Source: Albula goreensis
Taxonomy: Eukaryota > Chordata > Actinopteri > Albuliformes > Albulidae
Length of the DNA stretch: 64,000 bases
Reading direction: 5' to 3'
NCBI GenBank assembly: GCA_022829145.1
Contig: CM040764.1
Span: 18,638,737 to 18,702,736 of the forward strand
Numbering within the stretch: the first letter of the stretch is position 1; each line of letters opens with the position of its first letter. This document shows, piece after piece, positions 63,918 through 64,000 of this stretch. A model generated the notes under the pieces. It was not told the DNA's origin. It made no database searches and worked only from the letters and a program-made list of their open reading frames with translations. Position numbers and translations under genes: made by a program.

Positions 63918-64000
63918 TGGCACACACATACACACGCACGCGCACACACCCCCCCACACACACACACACGCGCACACACACACACACACACACCACACAC
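63918..64000. repeat. CA-rich simple repeat at the right border
   Basis: Interrupted (CA)n with CG and C-run interruptions, continuing to the window edge. Confidence 0.92.

Larger units (their letters stand above)
59401..64000. other. Intergenic region, right end
   Basis: No exon supported. Contents: poly-T/poly-A tracts (60236-60290), TG arrays (60361-60394 and 61341-61432), a TG-rich stretch (62899-62951), a palindromic RFX X-box (63343-63355), and a CA-rich right border (63918-64000). The long minus-strand reading frames at 61145-61665 and 62682-63404 cross repeats and lack recognisable domains. Confidence 0.55.

Overview
The window is teleost fish nuclear DNA. The evidence is two split vertebrate genes with GT-AG introns, a young Ty3/gypsy LTR retrotransposon of the fish type, several short repeats typical of teleost genomes, and many long CA/TG microsatellites. 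Species and order cannot be read from the sequence.

Layout. 1-4150: AT-rich non-coding DNA. 4314-6430: atp5f1d (ATP5D), the delta subunit of mitochondrial F1 ATP synthase, in four coding exons plus a separate 3' UTR exon. About 6.93-22.7 kb: non-coding spacer with microsatellites, two MITE-like repeats, G-rich tracts and clustered CRE, MEF2 and AP-1 motifs. 22.7-40.7 kb: midn (midnolin), seven coding exons (23520-38808) encoding 494 residues, with large introns 1, 3 and 6 and a long 3' UTR. 40.7-46.87 kb: spacer with one weak exon candidate. 46875-53984: a complete-length 7.1 kb Ty3/gypsy element with 325/326 bp LTRs, tRNA-Leu-type PBS, gag-protease ORF, broken RT/RNase H/integrase, polypurine tract and a short target duplication. 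53985-64000: non-coding DNA with microsatellites, a degenerate teleost repeat and a palindromic RFX X-box.

ATP5D and MIDN lie in the same order and orientation as in other vertebrates (human 19p13.3), so this is a conserved syntenic pair. ATP5D is a housekeeping respiratory gene. MIDN is a stimulus-induced proteasome adaptor for short-lived nuclear proteins, and CRE-type motifs in the spacer and promoter fit that regulation, though this is inference.

No clearly new biological system is visible. The points most worth checking are: the pol region of the retrotransposon, which has about ten single-base frame breaks, mostly at homopolymers, while its LTRs differ by one homopolymer base (suggesting assembly error rather than decay); a NAGNAG acceptor at the last MIDN exon; CRE/MEF2 motif clusters between the genes; CpG-rich islands inside MIDN intron 3; and the RFX site near the right end.
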